Below, one piece after another: positions 44,036 through 53,528 of a DNA stretch of 64,000 nt (positions are counted from its first letter, which is position 1; every line of letters begins with the position of its first letter). The position numbers and the translations under genes were made by a program. The notes under the pieces were generated by a model, which saw only the letters and a list, made by a program, of their open reading frames with translations, made no database searches and was not told where the DNA came from. The stretch comes from Metallococcus carri. Its GTDB lineage: Bacteria > Actinomycetota > Actinomycetes > Actinomycetales > Dermatophilaceae. The stretch covers positions 168,540 through 232,539 of the forward strand of contig NZ_JAAOIV010000006.1 in assembly GCF_011440275.1 (NCBI RefSeq), given 5' to 3'.

Positions 44036-44960
44036 GACCGAACCGCACCAGCGCCGCCGCCAGACCCACCAGCCAACCGGTCCCGACCACCCAGAAACCA
44101 CCCGTCATGACCGCACGCTCGATCATGTCGATATTCGGGGTGCGCTCGGCCGCCACGGCCAGGCCGGCGGCCTTGGCGACCACCGCCGCGGGCACGCTCG
44201 CACCCCAACCCGCCAGGAAGAGCAGCCCACGTGCGCCAGCACGCCCGGCCGAGATCGCCGCCAACAGCACGAGCACGAAGACCAGCACGCCATACGCACC
44301 GGCAGCCACACCGGTAGCGGGCACGAAATTGCCACCGACGTTCAGGGCAGCATCGCCCGGCCAACCCGCAGAGAGCACATCGGTGAGCAACCGACCGATC
44401 CCACGCGGCACCTGCCGAGCCTGCACCAGCCAGGCGGCGACCGCCATCGACGCGCCCGCAACCACCCCAGCGGCCAGCGCCGGCGGGAACGGGTTGTACC
44501 GCTTCTCCACATCACGCGGCGCGGGGTAGCTCTCCCGGTCCTTGCCGTATGCCGGGGTCGCGCTCCCCTCAGCCCTGCCGTATGCCGGGCTCCCGCTCGG
44601 CTCACCATCGAGGTCACGGTCACGGTCCCGGTCGAGGTCACGGCCGCGACCGAGATCCCCATCGCGGTCGAGGTCGCCGTCGGTATCCCGGCCGGCGCGT
44701 CGGTCATGCTCGTCCTTGCCCGGACCGTCCAGCCGGTCGTTCCAGTCGTCATCGCGAGCGGTCGGCCCGGAGGCCCCGGCAGCGCGTTGTCCGGGCGGGG
44801 TGTAGCGGCGGGCCGTCCCACCCCGGCGCGGCCCGGCCTCGTCTCGCCCGAGCTGCGAGGTTCCCTCGCGGTCGAAGGCCGCGGTGTCGCCGGACGTGTC
44901 ACGCCCGATGAACTCGTCCCGGCGGAACTCCTGCGTGCGGTCGTCGTCCCGGTTGCTCAT
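44019..44960 (-). CDS. Membrane protein with Asp/Arg-rich N-terminus, unknown function
   Basis: This 313-residue protein has about 160 hydrophilic residues dominated by Asp and Arg, with DRD-type runs from a simple DNA repeat. Four membrane helices follow (near 166-186, 220-242, 246-270 and 286-308). I do not recognise a family. The charged N-terminus carries two copies of a PAYG element (SPAYGRAEG and TPAYGKDRE) coded through GTATGCC words. Its stop lies inside the 72-bp array. It is 34 bp after the channel-like gene on the same strand. Confidence 0.75.
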   Translation of the reverse strand: MSNRDDDRTQEFRRDEFIGRDTSGDTAAFDREGTSQLGRDEAGPRRGGTARRYTPPGQRAAGASGPTARDDDWNDRLDGPGKDEHDRRAGRDTDGDLDRDGDLGRGRDLDRDRDRDLDGEPSGSPAYGRAEGSATPAYGKDRESYPAPRDVEKRYNPFPPALAAGVVAGASMAVAAWLVQARQVPRGIGRLLTDVLSAGWPGDAALNVGGNFVPATGVAAGAYGVLVFVLVLLAAISAGRAGARGLLFLAGWGASVPAAVVAKAAGLAVAAERTPNIDMIERAVMTGGFWVVGTGWLVGLAAALVRFGRRRLS

Positions 44961-44994
44961 CAGCTGCTCCTTGATCGGTGCGATCCAGTCAACG

Positions 44995-45693
44995 TCAGTT
45001 TCCGTCGTTCTTGCGCAGATGCAGGATGGTCAATCCGACCAGGCGCGCGACGACGATCGCCAGATAGTTCACCCCAGCGAGCTGCTCCATCATCACCATC
45101 GAGCGGGCGTGTCCCCCGATCGGCGAGATATCCGACAGCCCGGTCCCGGTCATCGTGGTGAACGACAAGAAGAGCAACCCCATCCACGACAACAGTCCGT
45201 CGTGCGAGGCGGCGAATTGCGACGGCCCCCAGATGACCTGCACCGCGTCATACACATAGGCGAAGCCATAGGCGACCACGGTGAAGCAGGCACCGGTGGC
45301 GAACAACTCGTCCTTGCCGACCACGTCGTCGGCGAACATGTACCGCAAAATCCCGTATGCCGTGTAGCCGTAGAACGCCGCGTGGGTGACATCGGTCGCG
45401 ATCGACACCGCAGCCACGTCCGGGAGCAGAAGTTGCACGAAGGTCAGCACCATCGCCGGCACGCCGAGCAACAGCGAGACCCAGTTGAGCGCGGGAGTCC
45501 GGCGCACGGCATACACCGCGATCGCCAGCACGAGCATCTGGATGATCGAGAAGATCGACCGCCCGACATCGGAGTTCTCGGTGAACGGGTAGACCACGAT
45601 GCCGAGCAGTTGAGCCACGAGCAGCACCCCGCTGGGGTGCACCCGCATGGCGTGCCAGAGCCCGCGGCCGGGGATCTGGGCGGCGAGGGTCAT
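44995..45693 (-). CDS. Ion-channel-like membrane protein with degenerate filter
   Basis: The 232-residue protein has five or six hydrophobic segments. The C-terminal part resembles a two-helix potassium-channel pore (LLFLSFTTMTGTGLSDISP then ARSMVMMEQLAGVNYLAIVV), including the usual ARS...E...G.xYLA...A pattern of Ion_trans_2 proteins. The selectivity filter reads TGTGLSD instead of TxGYGD, so ion preference is doubtful. Its ATG overlaps the ftsK stop by 4 nt (ATGA), an unusual coupling to a DNA translocase. Confidence 0.8.
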   Translation of the reverse strand: MTLAAQIPGRGLWHAMRVHPSGVLLVAQLLGIVVYPFTENSDVGRSIFSIIQMLVLAIAVYAVRRTPALNWVSLLLGVPAMVLTFVQLLLPDVAAVSIATDVTHAAFYGYTAYGILRYMFADDVVGKDELFATGACFTVVAYGFAYVYDAVQVIWGPSQFAASHDGLLSWMGLLFLSFTTMTGTGLSDISPIGGHARSMVMMEQLAGVNYLAIVVARLVGLTILHLRKNDGN

Positions 45694-48365
45694 TCGGTCC
45701 TGCCGGTGAGCTCCCAGGCATCCTCGGACTCACCAGTGCCCTCGTCCTGCGCGTCGTAGACCTCGTCGCCGCCCGGCACGTCCTCACCGCGCAGCAAGGC
45801 GAGCGTGGTCGGCAGGTCGTCCGGCTTCACCAGCACATCGCGCGCCTTGGACCCCTCAGACGGGCCGACGATCCCGCGGCTCTCCATCAGGTCCATCAGC
45901 CGGCCGGCCTTGGCGAAGCCGACGCGCAGCTTGCGCTGCAGCATCGAGGTCGAACCGAACTGGCTGGAGATCACCAGCTCCGCGGCCTGCAGCAGCAGGT
46001 CGAGGTCGTCGCCGATGTCCTCGTCGATCTCCTTCTTGGGCGCGTTGACCGCGACGTCATCGCGGTAGGTCGGCTTGAGCTGTTGCTTGACGTGCGCGAC
46101 GACCTCGTGCACCTCGGATTCGGTGACCCAGGCGCCCTGGACGCGCATCGGTTTGCTCGCGCCCATCGGCAGGAAGAGCGCGTCACCCTGCCCGATGAGC
46201 TTCTCCGCGCCGGGCTGGTCGAGCACGACCCGGCTGTCGGCGAGCGAGGAGGTCGCGAAGGCCAGCCGCGAGGGCACATTGGCCTTGATCAGGCCGGTGA
46301 CCACATCGACCGAGGGCCGCTGGGTCGCGAGCACCAGGTGGATGCCGGCGGCCCGGGCGAGCTGGGTGATGCGCACGATCGATTCCTCGACATCGCGCGG
46401 CGCCACCATCATCAGGTCGGCGAGCTCGTCGACGATCACCAGCAGATAGGGATAGGGCTGGATCACCCGCTCCGAGCCGGGCAGCGGCTGCACCTTGCCG
46501 GCCCGCACCGCCTTGTTGAAGTCGTCGACATGCTTGTAACCGAAGGCCGCCAGGTCGTCATAGCGCGTGTCCATCTCGCGCACCACCCACTGCAGGGCCT
46601 CGGCGGCCTTCTTGGGGTTGGTGATGATCGGCGTGATCAGGTGCGGGATGCCGTCATAGCCGGTGAGCTCGACCCGCTTGGGGTCGACCAGCACCATCCG
46701 CACCTCGTCCGGGGTCGCGCGCATCATGATCGAGGTGATCATCGAGTTCACGAAGCTGGACTTACCGGCGCCGGTCGCACCGGCGACCAGCAGGTGCGGC
46801 ATCTTGGCGAGGTTGGCGATGACATAACCACCCTCGACGTCCTTGCCGACGCCCATCACCATCGGGTGGTCGTTGCTGCGCGCGGCCTGGCTGCGCAGCA
46901 CATCACCCAGGCTGACCTTCTCGCGGTCGGTGTTGGGGATCTCGATGCCGATGGCCGACTTGCCCGGGATCGGCGACAGGATGCGCACGTCGGCGCTCGC
47001 GACGGCATACGCGATGTTCTTCGACAGCGCGGTGACGCGTTCGACCTTGGTGCCCGGGCCGAGCTCGACCTCATACCGGGTGACCGTGGGGCCACGGGTG
47101 AAGCCGGTGACCTGGGCGTCGACGTCGAAGGACTCCAGCACCTTGGTCAGCGCCTCGACGACGCGGTCGTTGGCGGCCGAGCGGGTCTTGTGCGGGGCGC
47201 CCGGCGCGAGCAACTCGTTGGACGGCAGCGTATAGGTGACATCGCCGGCGAGCGCGAGCTGCTCGACGCGCTGCGGCAACGGCGTGGTCGGGGGCGCCTG
47301 GAGCTCGGACTTCGGTGGGTTCGCGAGCACGGGCGGCGCGCTGGGTGCTTCGGTCGCCGGAGCGTCGGCCTGCTGGTCGTATGCCGGGGCGTCGCCTTCG
47401 GGCACCTTCTCGCCCGGGCGCAGCACCCGCCCGGACTTGGTGCGGCGTGGCACGACGACGGCTGCCTGCTCGAAGGCCTCGTCACCATCCAGCTGCGGGT
47501 CGTCGTCGCTGGGGCGCTTGCGGCGGCCGCGGCGCTTGGGCTTGGCTCCGTCGATCTGCTCCCCGTGCAGGTCGAGTGCGACGGCGTCGACCGGGCCGTC
47601 CTGCTGCTCGTCGCGATCGGCCAGGTGACCGTAGAACAACCGGTCGGTCACCGCGCGCACCCGCTCGGGGATGCGGTGCACCGGGGTTGCGGTAATCACG
47701 AGCAGGCTGAAGAAGCCAAGCAGCAACAGCAAGGGGGTCGCGCCCCACGCGGTGATGCCGGCCACCAGCGGCGAGGAGGCGAGGAAGCCGATCATGCCGC
47801 CGGCCGCCTCGATGCCTTCGCGCGGACTCGGGGCGGGCACGCCCTTGGCGATGCTGACCAGACCGCAGGCCGCAACCATGAGCAGGACGAAGCCGATGCC
47901 GATGCGGTTGGTGGCGTGGTCGCCACGCGGCGAGCGCAACATCCGGACACCGAGCAGCAGCAGCACGACCGGCAGGGCCAGCGCGACCATGCCGAAGGTT
48001 CCGGCGACCACGGTGTGAATGAGCGAGCCGAAGAAGCCGGACAGTCCCCACCACTCACCAGCCGCCACCACGATGGCGGCGGCGATCAGGCTCAGGCCGG
48101 CGCCGTCGCGGCGCAGCTCGGGGTCGAGGTCGCGCGCCGAGTGCCCGACATGCCGGGCGGCACCACCGGCGACATGCGCCACACCCATCCAGGCGCCGCG
48201 AGCCGCGCGCAAGGGCAGCGGCAGCCCGCCCGAGGCCGGCTTGCGGCCGCCACGGGCGGTGCTGCCGGCCGCCTTCTTCGCCGGCGGACGGCTCGAACTG
48301 CGCCCACTGCTGGGGCGGGTCCCGGAGCTGCGGCTGCGGGAGGGCGATGACTGACGGGTGGCCAC
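45690..48365 (-). CDS. ftsK: DNA translocase FtsK/SpoIIIE
   Basis: FtsK pumps chromosome DNA at the division septum and helps resolve dimers. The 891-residue protein has a basic Ser/Arg-rich N-terminus, four membrane helices (about residues 90-260), a variable linker, the motor with Walker A VAGATGAGKSSFVN, Walker B LLVIVDELADLMM, and a C-terminal gamma winged helix (SSQFGSTSMLQRKLRVGFAK). Length is usual for actinobacteria. The position near rimO-pgsA-clgR-recA is the conserved order, here interrupted by the accessory region at 36-45 kb. Confidence 0.97.
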   Translation of the reverse strand: MATRQSSPSRSRSSGTRPSSGRSSSRPPAKKAAGSTARGGRKPASGGLPLPLRAARGAWMGVAHVAGGAARHVGHSARDLDPELRRDGAGLSLIAAAIVVAAGEWWGLSGFFGSLIHTVVAGTFGMVALALPVVLLLLGVRMLRSPRGDHATNRIGIGFVLLMVAACGLVSIAKGVPAPSPREGIEAAGGMIGFLASSPLVAGITAWGATPLLLLLGFFSLLVITATPVHRIPERVRAVTDRLFYGHLADRDEQQDGPVDAVALDLHGEQIDGAKPKRRGRRKRPSDDDPQLDGDEAFEQAAVVVPRRTKSGRVLRPGEKVPEGDAPAYDQQADAPATEAPSAPPVLANPPKSELQAPPTTPLPQRVEQLALAGDVTYTLPSNELLAPGAPHKTRSAANDRVVEALTKVLESFDVDAQVTGFTRGPTVTRYEVELGPGTKVERVTALSKNIAYAVASADVRILSPIPGKSAIGIEIPNTDREKVSLGDVLRSQAARSNDHPMVMGVGKDVEGGYVIANLAKMPHLLVAGATGAGKSSFVNSMITSIMMRATPDEVRMVLVDPKRVELTGYDGIPHLITPIITNPKKAAEALQWVVREMDTRYDDLAAFGYKHVDDFNKAVRAGKVQPLPGSERVIQPYPYLLVIVDELADLMMVAPRDVEESIVRITQLARAAGIHLVLATQRPSVDVVTGLIKANVPSRLAFATSSLADSRVVLDQPGAEKLIGQGDALFLPMGASKPMRVQGAWVTESEVHEVVAHVKQQLKPTYRDDVAVNAPKKEIDEDIGDDLDLLLQAAELVISSQFGSTSMLQRKLRVGFAKAGRLMDLMESRGIVGPSEGSKARDVLVKPDDLPTTLALLRGEDVPGGDEVYDAQDEGTGESEDAWELTGRTE

Positions 48366-48533
48366 GGCGCCAGCCTAGCCGTCCGTCACACCAGCCCCAG
48401 GGATCACACGCCGCCGGTGGGTTCGGCGCGAATCCGGGCCGGCGGCTCGGCATACCGTCCGAGTGCTGGACCGAGCGTCCAGGCTGCGAGATGGGTGGAC
48501 GGGCCGGCGGGGACCGCTCTAAAGTCCCGGCCA

Positions 48534-48611
48534 GGTCATGAGTCTCAGCGTCAAGCCCCGGCTTGCTGAGCGGCAACCCTCCTCCGCGGTGGGGTGCTCC
48601 GGGTGACGACC
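48534..48611 (+). promoter_or_regulatory. SAM-IV-type riboswitch
   Basis: The stretch begins GGTCATGAGT, contains AGCGTCAAGCCCCGGCTTGC, CGGCAACCCTCC and GCGGTGGGGTGCTCCGGGTG, and ends GACGACC. This is the conserved core of the actinobacterial SAM-IV (SAM-I clan) riboswitch, with outer GGTC/GACC pairing. The aminotransferase GTG is 80 nt downstream. No terminator is obvious, so control may act on translation or by an unrecognised platform. The rest of the 325-bp gap (48366-48690) shows nothing else I can name. Confidence 0.88.
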
Positions 48612-48690
48612 GGGCCGACCTACGCCCGTGGGCCGGCAAGCGCGGATCACCGGGTGAGTCCCAGTGGTCCACCGACCACGAGGAGTGACC

Positions 48691-50073
48691 GTGTCCGTCT
48701 CCGCCCCGAACCTCCCCTCGACCGAGGCCCCCACCCGCCGACTCTCGCTCGTGCCGGAGGGGGTGACGCCGCCCCCGGCCGCCGTCGCCGAAGGGCTGCC
48801 GCGCACCGTCCACCACGAGCTCGGCGTGCCGACCATCGACCGACGAGTCGTCGACTTCGCCAATTTCGACCACGGCGCGACCGCGCCGGCGCTGATCTCG
48901 GTGACCGAGACCGTGGAGAAGGTGCAGCGCACCTACGGGTCGGTGCACCGGGGTGCCGGCTACACCAGCCGGCAGACCACCGCGTGGTTCGAGCAGGCCC
49001 GGCGCGAGATCGCCGACTTCGTCGGTGCGCGCGCCGACGACCAGGTCGTCATCACCCGCAACACCACCGACGCGTTGCGCCTGCTCGCCCACGCACTGCC
49101 GCGCCGCACCCAGGTCTTCGCCTGGGAGTCCGCTCACCACGCCGCGCTGCTGCCGTGGTCGTCGGCGCGGACCACCCGCCTGCCGGTGCCACACAGCGCC
49201 TCCGACGCCCTCGAGCTGCTGCGTGAGGCGCTGGCCGCCAGCACGGCGCGGCACAAGATCGTGGTCATCACCGGTGCCTGCAATGTCACCGGCGAGGTCT
49301 GGCCGGTGCGCGAATTGGTCGAGGTGGCAACGGAATTCGAGGCGCGCACGGTGCTCGACGCTGCCCAGCTCGCCCCCCATCACCGCGTCGACATCGCCGA
49401 CTGGGGCGTCGACTGGGTTGCCTTCTCCGGCCACAAGACCTATGCGCCGTATGGCGCGGGCGCGCTCGTCGGCCGGACCGACTGGCTGGACGCGGCGACG
49501 CCATACCTGCCCGCCGGAGGCGCAACGCGAGCCGTCGGCGCGCGCGGGGTCCAGTGGCAGACCGGGCCGGCGCGGCACGAGGGCGGCACGCCGAACGCCG
49601 TCGGTGCGATCGCGCTGGCCGCGGCCTGCTCCGCGCTCACCCGGCACCGCGAGCGGATCGAGGCCCACGAGCGGGTGCTGCACCAGCGGCTGCGCGAGGG
49701 GCTCGAGGCGATCCCCGGCGTGCGGCTGGTCCACGCGCTCGGGCCCGAGCGGCCCAATGTCGGCGTGGTGAGCTTCACCATCGACGGGATCGACTGCTCG
49801 CTGGTGTCCCAGGTGCTCGCCGACGAGCACGGCATCGCGGTGCGGGACGGCCGGTTCTGCGCTCACCTGCTGTGCGACGCGATCGTCGGCGGGCGGGGCT
49901 GTGCAGTGCGCGCCTCGATCGGCCTGGCGACCCAGCCGCACCACGTCGAGCGGCTGATCGCCGGGGTGCGCCGGCTGGTCGAGCACGGGCCGGCCTCGGC
50001 ATACGACCACACCGACGCGGGCTGGGTCGCGCGCGAAGACCCGCGACTCGTGGACGAACCGCTGCCCTGGTGA
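48691..50073 (+). CDS. Class V aminotransferase / cysteine-desulfurase-like enzyme
   Basis: This 460-residue PLP enzyme belongs to the SufS/CsdA-like branch of class V aminotransferases. The PLP lysine is Lys249 in WVAFSGHKTYAPYG, with Asp223 (VLDAAQ) beneath the cofactor ring and the N-terminal NFDHGATAP. Cysteine desulfurases move sulfur from cysteine; the exact substrate here is uncertain. The SAM-IV riboswitch just upstream ties it to methionine or sulfur metabolism. The GTG at 48691 follows GAGGAG. A hairpin terminator follows its stop. Confidence 0.88.
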   Translation: MSVSAPNLPSTEAPTRRLSLVPEGVTPPPAAVAEGLPRTVHHELGVPTIDRRVVDFANFDHGATAPALISVTETVEKVQRTYGSVHRGAGYTSRQTTAWFEQARREIADFVGARADDQVVITRNTTDALRLLAHALPRRTQVFAWESAHHAALLPWSSARTTRLPVPHSASDALELLREALAASTARHKIVVITGACNVTGEVWPVRELVEVATEFEARTVLDAAQLAPHHRVDIADWGVDWVAFSGHKTYAPYGAGALVGRTDWLDAATPYLPAGGATRAVGARGVQWQTGPARHEGGTPNAVGAIALAAACSALTRHRERIEAHERVLHQRLREGLEAIPGVRLVHALGPERPNVGVVSFTIDGIDCSLVSQVLADEHGIAVRDGRFCAHLLCDAIVGGRGCAVRASIGLATQPHHVERLIAGVRRLVEHGPASAYDHTDAGWVAREDPRLVDEPLPW

Positions 50074-50082
50074 CGCTGCACG

Positions 50083-50103
50083 CTTCAGTTTCCGGAACTG
50101 AAG
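50083..50103. terminator. Bidirectional hairpin between aminotransferase and EEP gene
   Basis: CTTCAGTT-TCCGG-AACTGAAG forms a perfect 8-bp stem with a 5-nt loop in the 34-bp gap between two convergent stops. It suits both strands. Confidence 0.65.
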
Positions 50104-50107
50104 ACTT

Positions 50108-51064
50108 TCACTTCACCCTGATCCTGGCCCAGACGGCCCGGTGATCCGTGCTGGGCACCGCGTCGGTGCCCGCCGCCACCACGCCTAGGTCGCGGGTGAG
50201 GACGTGGTCGAGCTGCACGAAAGGCGGGTAGGCACGCCCCTGCGGCCAGGTGCGCACCCAGCCCGCCCCGGCCGCGGCATGGGCGTCGGTCATGGTGTCC
50301 GCAACGGCACGGTAGGCCGGCATCGCGCTCGAGGCGTTGAAGTCGCCGACCATCAGCAGCGGTATGCCGCCCGGCTGGGCCCGCCGCCAGCTGGCAAGCG
50401 CGGCGAGGTCGGCACGCCAGCGATCGGCGAGCTCGGGCACCGGCGCCGCCGGGTGCACGGCGCGCACGGTGACATCGCGGGCAGCATGGACCACGACCTC
50501 GGGACTGTCCCCGAATCGGCCGCCCGGATACGGCTCGCCCGGGTTGGCCGCTCGCAGGGTCAGCCGGTGCGTGCTGCGGACGATCGTGCCTCCGATGTCC
50601 GGTCCGGCCACTCCCGCCTGCTGGGGCAGGATGTCGCTGAGACCGGCGGCTTCGAGTCGTTTGAGCGCGCCGGGCGTGCACTCGGTGAGGACGAGGATCG
50701 TGGCGCGGCGCTCGCGCAGGAGCCGGACGATGCGGCCCGCGTCGGCAGCGCCGACCTCCATATTGACCGCGACAACGACGTCATCGGACGCGTTCGCGGC
50801 CACGGTGTCCGGGACGAGCGCTCTGACCGCGAGGGTGCCCGGAACGAGCGCGACGACGAGGGTGGCCGCGCACAGCCGCCACGATCGCAGCGCTGCCGCC
50901 ACCGCGACCAGGACGCCGGCGGCGATGCCGAACACCGGGAACACCGACTGCAGCTGCGGCATCCGGCCGGTGCGATCGACCCAACGCGTGGCGATCAACA
51001 GCGCGACGATCACCGTCAACCCGGCCACCACCATCTCGGCGGCGCGCCGTCCCCCTCGCTTCAC
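50108..51064 (-). CDS. Membrane-anchored endonuclease/exonuclease/phosphatase-family protein
   Basis: The 318-residue protein has three N-terminal membrane helices (about residues 10-84) and an extracellular EEP domain. Catalytic-type motifs are VVAVNMEVG, VLTECTP, VGDFNAS, FVQLDHVL and a final STDHRAVWA. In this superfamily such residues bind Mg2+ and cleave phosphodiesters or phosphate esters. The substrate is unknown; secreted nuclease or phospholipid-head cleavage are both possible. A 63-bp tandem repeat lies just upstream of its start. Confidence 0.88.
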   Translation of the reverse strand: MKRGGRRAAEMVVAGLTVIVALLIATRWVDRTGRMPQLQSVFPVFGIAAGVLVAVAAALRSWRLCAATLVVALVPGTLAVRALVPDTVAANASDDVVVAVNMEVGAADAGRIVRLLRERRATILVLTECTPGALKRLEAAGLSDILPQQAGVAGPDIGGTIVRSTHRLTLRAANPGEPYPGGRFGDSPEVVVHAARDVTVRAVHPAAPVPELADRWRADLAALASWRRAQPGGIPLLMVGDFNASSAMPAYRAVADTMTDAHAAAGAGWVRTWPQGRAYPPFVQLDHVLTRDLGVVAAGTDAVPSTDHRAVWARIRVK

Positions 51065-51091
51065 GCCGGGATCATGTCACCTGGGCCCAGC

Positions 51092-51205
51092 GTCCGCAGA
51101 TCCGCACCACCCCTCGTGCGCCCACGCGGACACACGCGTGAGCCCCCGCGCAGGGTCCGCAGATCCGCACCACCCCTCGTGCGCCCACGCGGACACGCGA
51201 GCGGA
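51092..51205. repeat. 63-bp tandem repeat, second locus of the GTCCGCA family
   Basis: Two copies start at 51092 and 51155 (period 63). Each has GTCCGCAGATCCGCAC, a 17-nt centre (CACCCCTCGTGCGCCCA) and CGCGGACAC. The skeleton and period match the array at 20081, while the centre differs. Outer GTCCGC/GCGGAC can pair. Confidence 0.88.
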
Positions 51206-51234
51206 AACCCACGGCATACTCCATGACAGCTATC

Positions 51235-51259
51235 AGCTTCACTTCCCACTTCTGAAGCT
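51235..51259 (+). promoter_or_regulatory. Inverted repeat just upstream of satD-like gene
   Basis: AGCTTCA at 51235-51241 and TGAAGCT at 51253-51259 form perfect 7-nt arms around an 11-nt AT-richer centre, ending 12 nt before the ATG. No good ribosome site is seen. The SatD-like product has a C-terminal helix-turn-helix, so this may be its own operator. Confidence 0.45.
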
Positions 51260-51271
51260 TTTCGCTTTATC

Positions 51272-51913
51272 ATGGCCGATGTGAGAACCACCACGTATGC
51301 CGTGATCGCCGATGTGGTGCGCTCGCGCGAGCACGCCGATCAGGTCGCCCTGCATGACCGGTTGCTGAGCGCGCTCGCCCGGTCCACCGCGACCCATCCC
51401 GCGACCCGCCCGCTCGGGATGACGACCGGGTCGGACGAGTTCCAAGGCAGCTACGACACCCTCGGCGCAGCGCTCGCCGCGACCGTCGACCTGCGCCTCG
51501 ACCTGTTGCCCACCGTCGACATCCGGTGCGGCATCGCGCGTGGTGCATCAACGACGCTGACCGACCGGCCGGGCGGTGCCGACGGTCCCGCCTGGTGGGC
51601 CGCGCGCGCGGCGATCGAACTCGTCGAAGACCGCGCGAGCAAGCCCGCCACCGCGACCGCACGGGTCTGGTATTCGGCCGACGACGACCCACGCGCCCCC
51701 GCGGTCAATGCCGCGCTCGCCTCGACCGACCAGCTGCTCGCGGCACTCGACGAACGCGGCCTCCGACTGCTCGCCGGACTGCGCGCCGGCCGTTCGCAGG
51801 CTCAGCTCGCGACGGCCGAGAAGATCAGCGAATCCGCTGTCTCCCAACGGATTCGGCGCTCGGGAGCCTTAGCGATCGTGACGGCGGCGCAGCTGCTGTC
51901 CGAGCTTGACTGA
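51272..51913 (+). CDS. SatD-family protein
   Basis: The 213-residue protein resembles the SatD family: an N-terminal cyclase-like fold (YAVIADVVRSREHADQVALH, GSDEFQG and IRCGIARG) and a C-terminal helix-turn-helix (QAQLATAEKISESAVSQRIR). SatD was named in a streptococcal acid-tolerance locus; its function is not established. The downstream 131-residue membrane protein matches the usual satD-satE pairing. Start ATG 51272 lacks a good ribosome site. Confidence 0.85.
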   Translation: MADVRTTTYAVIADVVRSREHADQVALHDRLLSALARSTATHPATRPLGMTTGSDEFQGSYDTLGAALAATVDLRLDLLPTVDIRCGIARGASTTLTDRPGGADGPAWWAARAAIELVEDRASKPATATARVWYSADDDPRAPAVNAALASTDQLLAALDERGLRLLAGLRAGRSQAQLATAEKISESAVSQRIRRSGALAIVTAAQLLSELD

Positions 51914-51944
51914 CCCTGTCACCGCCGCCCGATAACGTGGCCGC

Positions 51945-52340
51945 ATGACCCAGGTGCTGATCGTCGTCGGGCTCGGCCTGGTGGCCGTCGTGCTCGGTGG
52001 TCCGCTGACGGTTGGCGTGTTCAAGATCGTCGACCGCTCCCCCGCGCAGCAGCACACCCCACACACCTCACCGATGACCGACGACACGCTCGAGTCGGCA
52101 GCGAGCCTGCTGCGTGGCGGCACCTGGATCGGTGTGCTCGAGCGCATCGCGATCTACGCCTCCCTCGTCGCCGGCTGGCGCGAGATGGTTGCCGTCGCCC
52201 TCGCGATCAAGGCCCTCGGCCGCTACCCGGAGCTGCGCAGCGGGGACAACCCGGCGGTCGCCGAGCGGTTCATCATCGGCACCTTCGTCAGCGTGCTGTG
52301 GGCCTGCGCAGCGGCAGCCCTCGCGATCTGGCTGAGGTGA
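51945..52340 (+). CDS. SatE-like small membrane protein
   Basis: The 131-residue product has an N-terminal membrane helix (VLIVVGLGLVAVVLGGPLTV), a soluble part with GGTWIGVLERIAIYASLVAG, and helices through to ERFIIGTFVSVLWACAAAA. This GTWIGxLER...ERFIIGTFVS pattern recurs in proteins encoded beside satD genes. It lies 31 bp after the SatD-like stop on the same strand. Function is unknown; a membrane partner of SatD is likely. Confidence 0.8.
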   Translation: MTQVLIVVGLGLVAVVLGGPLTVGVFKIVDRSPAQQHTPHTSPMTDDTLESAASLLRGGTWIGVLERIAIYASLVAGWREMVAVALAIKALGRYPELRSGDNPAVAERFIIGTFVSVLWACAAAALAIWLR

Positions 52341-52504
52341 CCGCCGGCGGCATACGAAGGGGTGGGATCTATACCAGAACGCGCTGATCGCGCCACGCCG
52401 AGGGGCGGGCGAGTTTGAACTCGCTTGACCAATTGCTTACTGTCGAGTCTGGTGTGCACCCCGACCGCGCACCACGACAACCCAAAAACCATGGGCCGAC
52501 GTCC

Positions 52505-53449
<945 letters not shown>

Positions 53450-53464
53450 TCTGTCCTCGCGGCC

Positions 53465-53500
53465 AACGGCCGTCGTCCCCTCGCGGGACGGCGGCCGTTT
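53465..53500 (+). terminator. Strong terminator after rpf
   Basis: A stem of about 14 bp with one wobble (AACGGCCGTCGTCCC and GGGACGGCGGCCGTTT around CTCGC) starts 16 nt after the rpf stop and ends in TTT. Confidence 0.8.
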
Positions 53501-53528
53501 CGCATGTCCGGCTGACAAGATTGCCGGT

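Noticed and set aside
46083..48350. Plus-strand open frame of 755 codons opposite ftsK, and similar frames opposite the glycosidase, rnj, desaturase and others
   Set aside because: All are mirror frames of confidently assigned genes, rich in Arg/Gly/His/Val, without recognisable domains.
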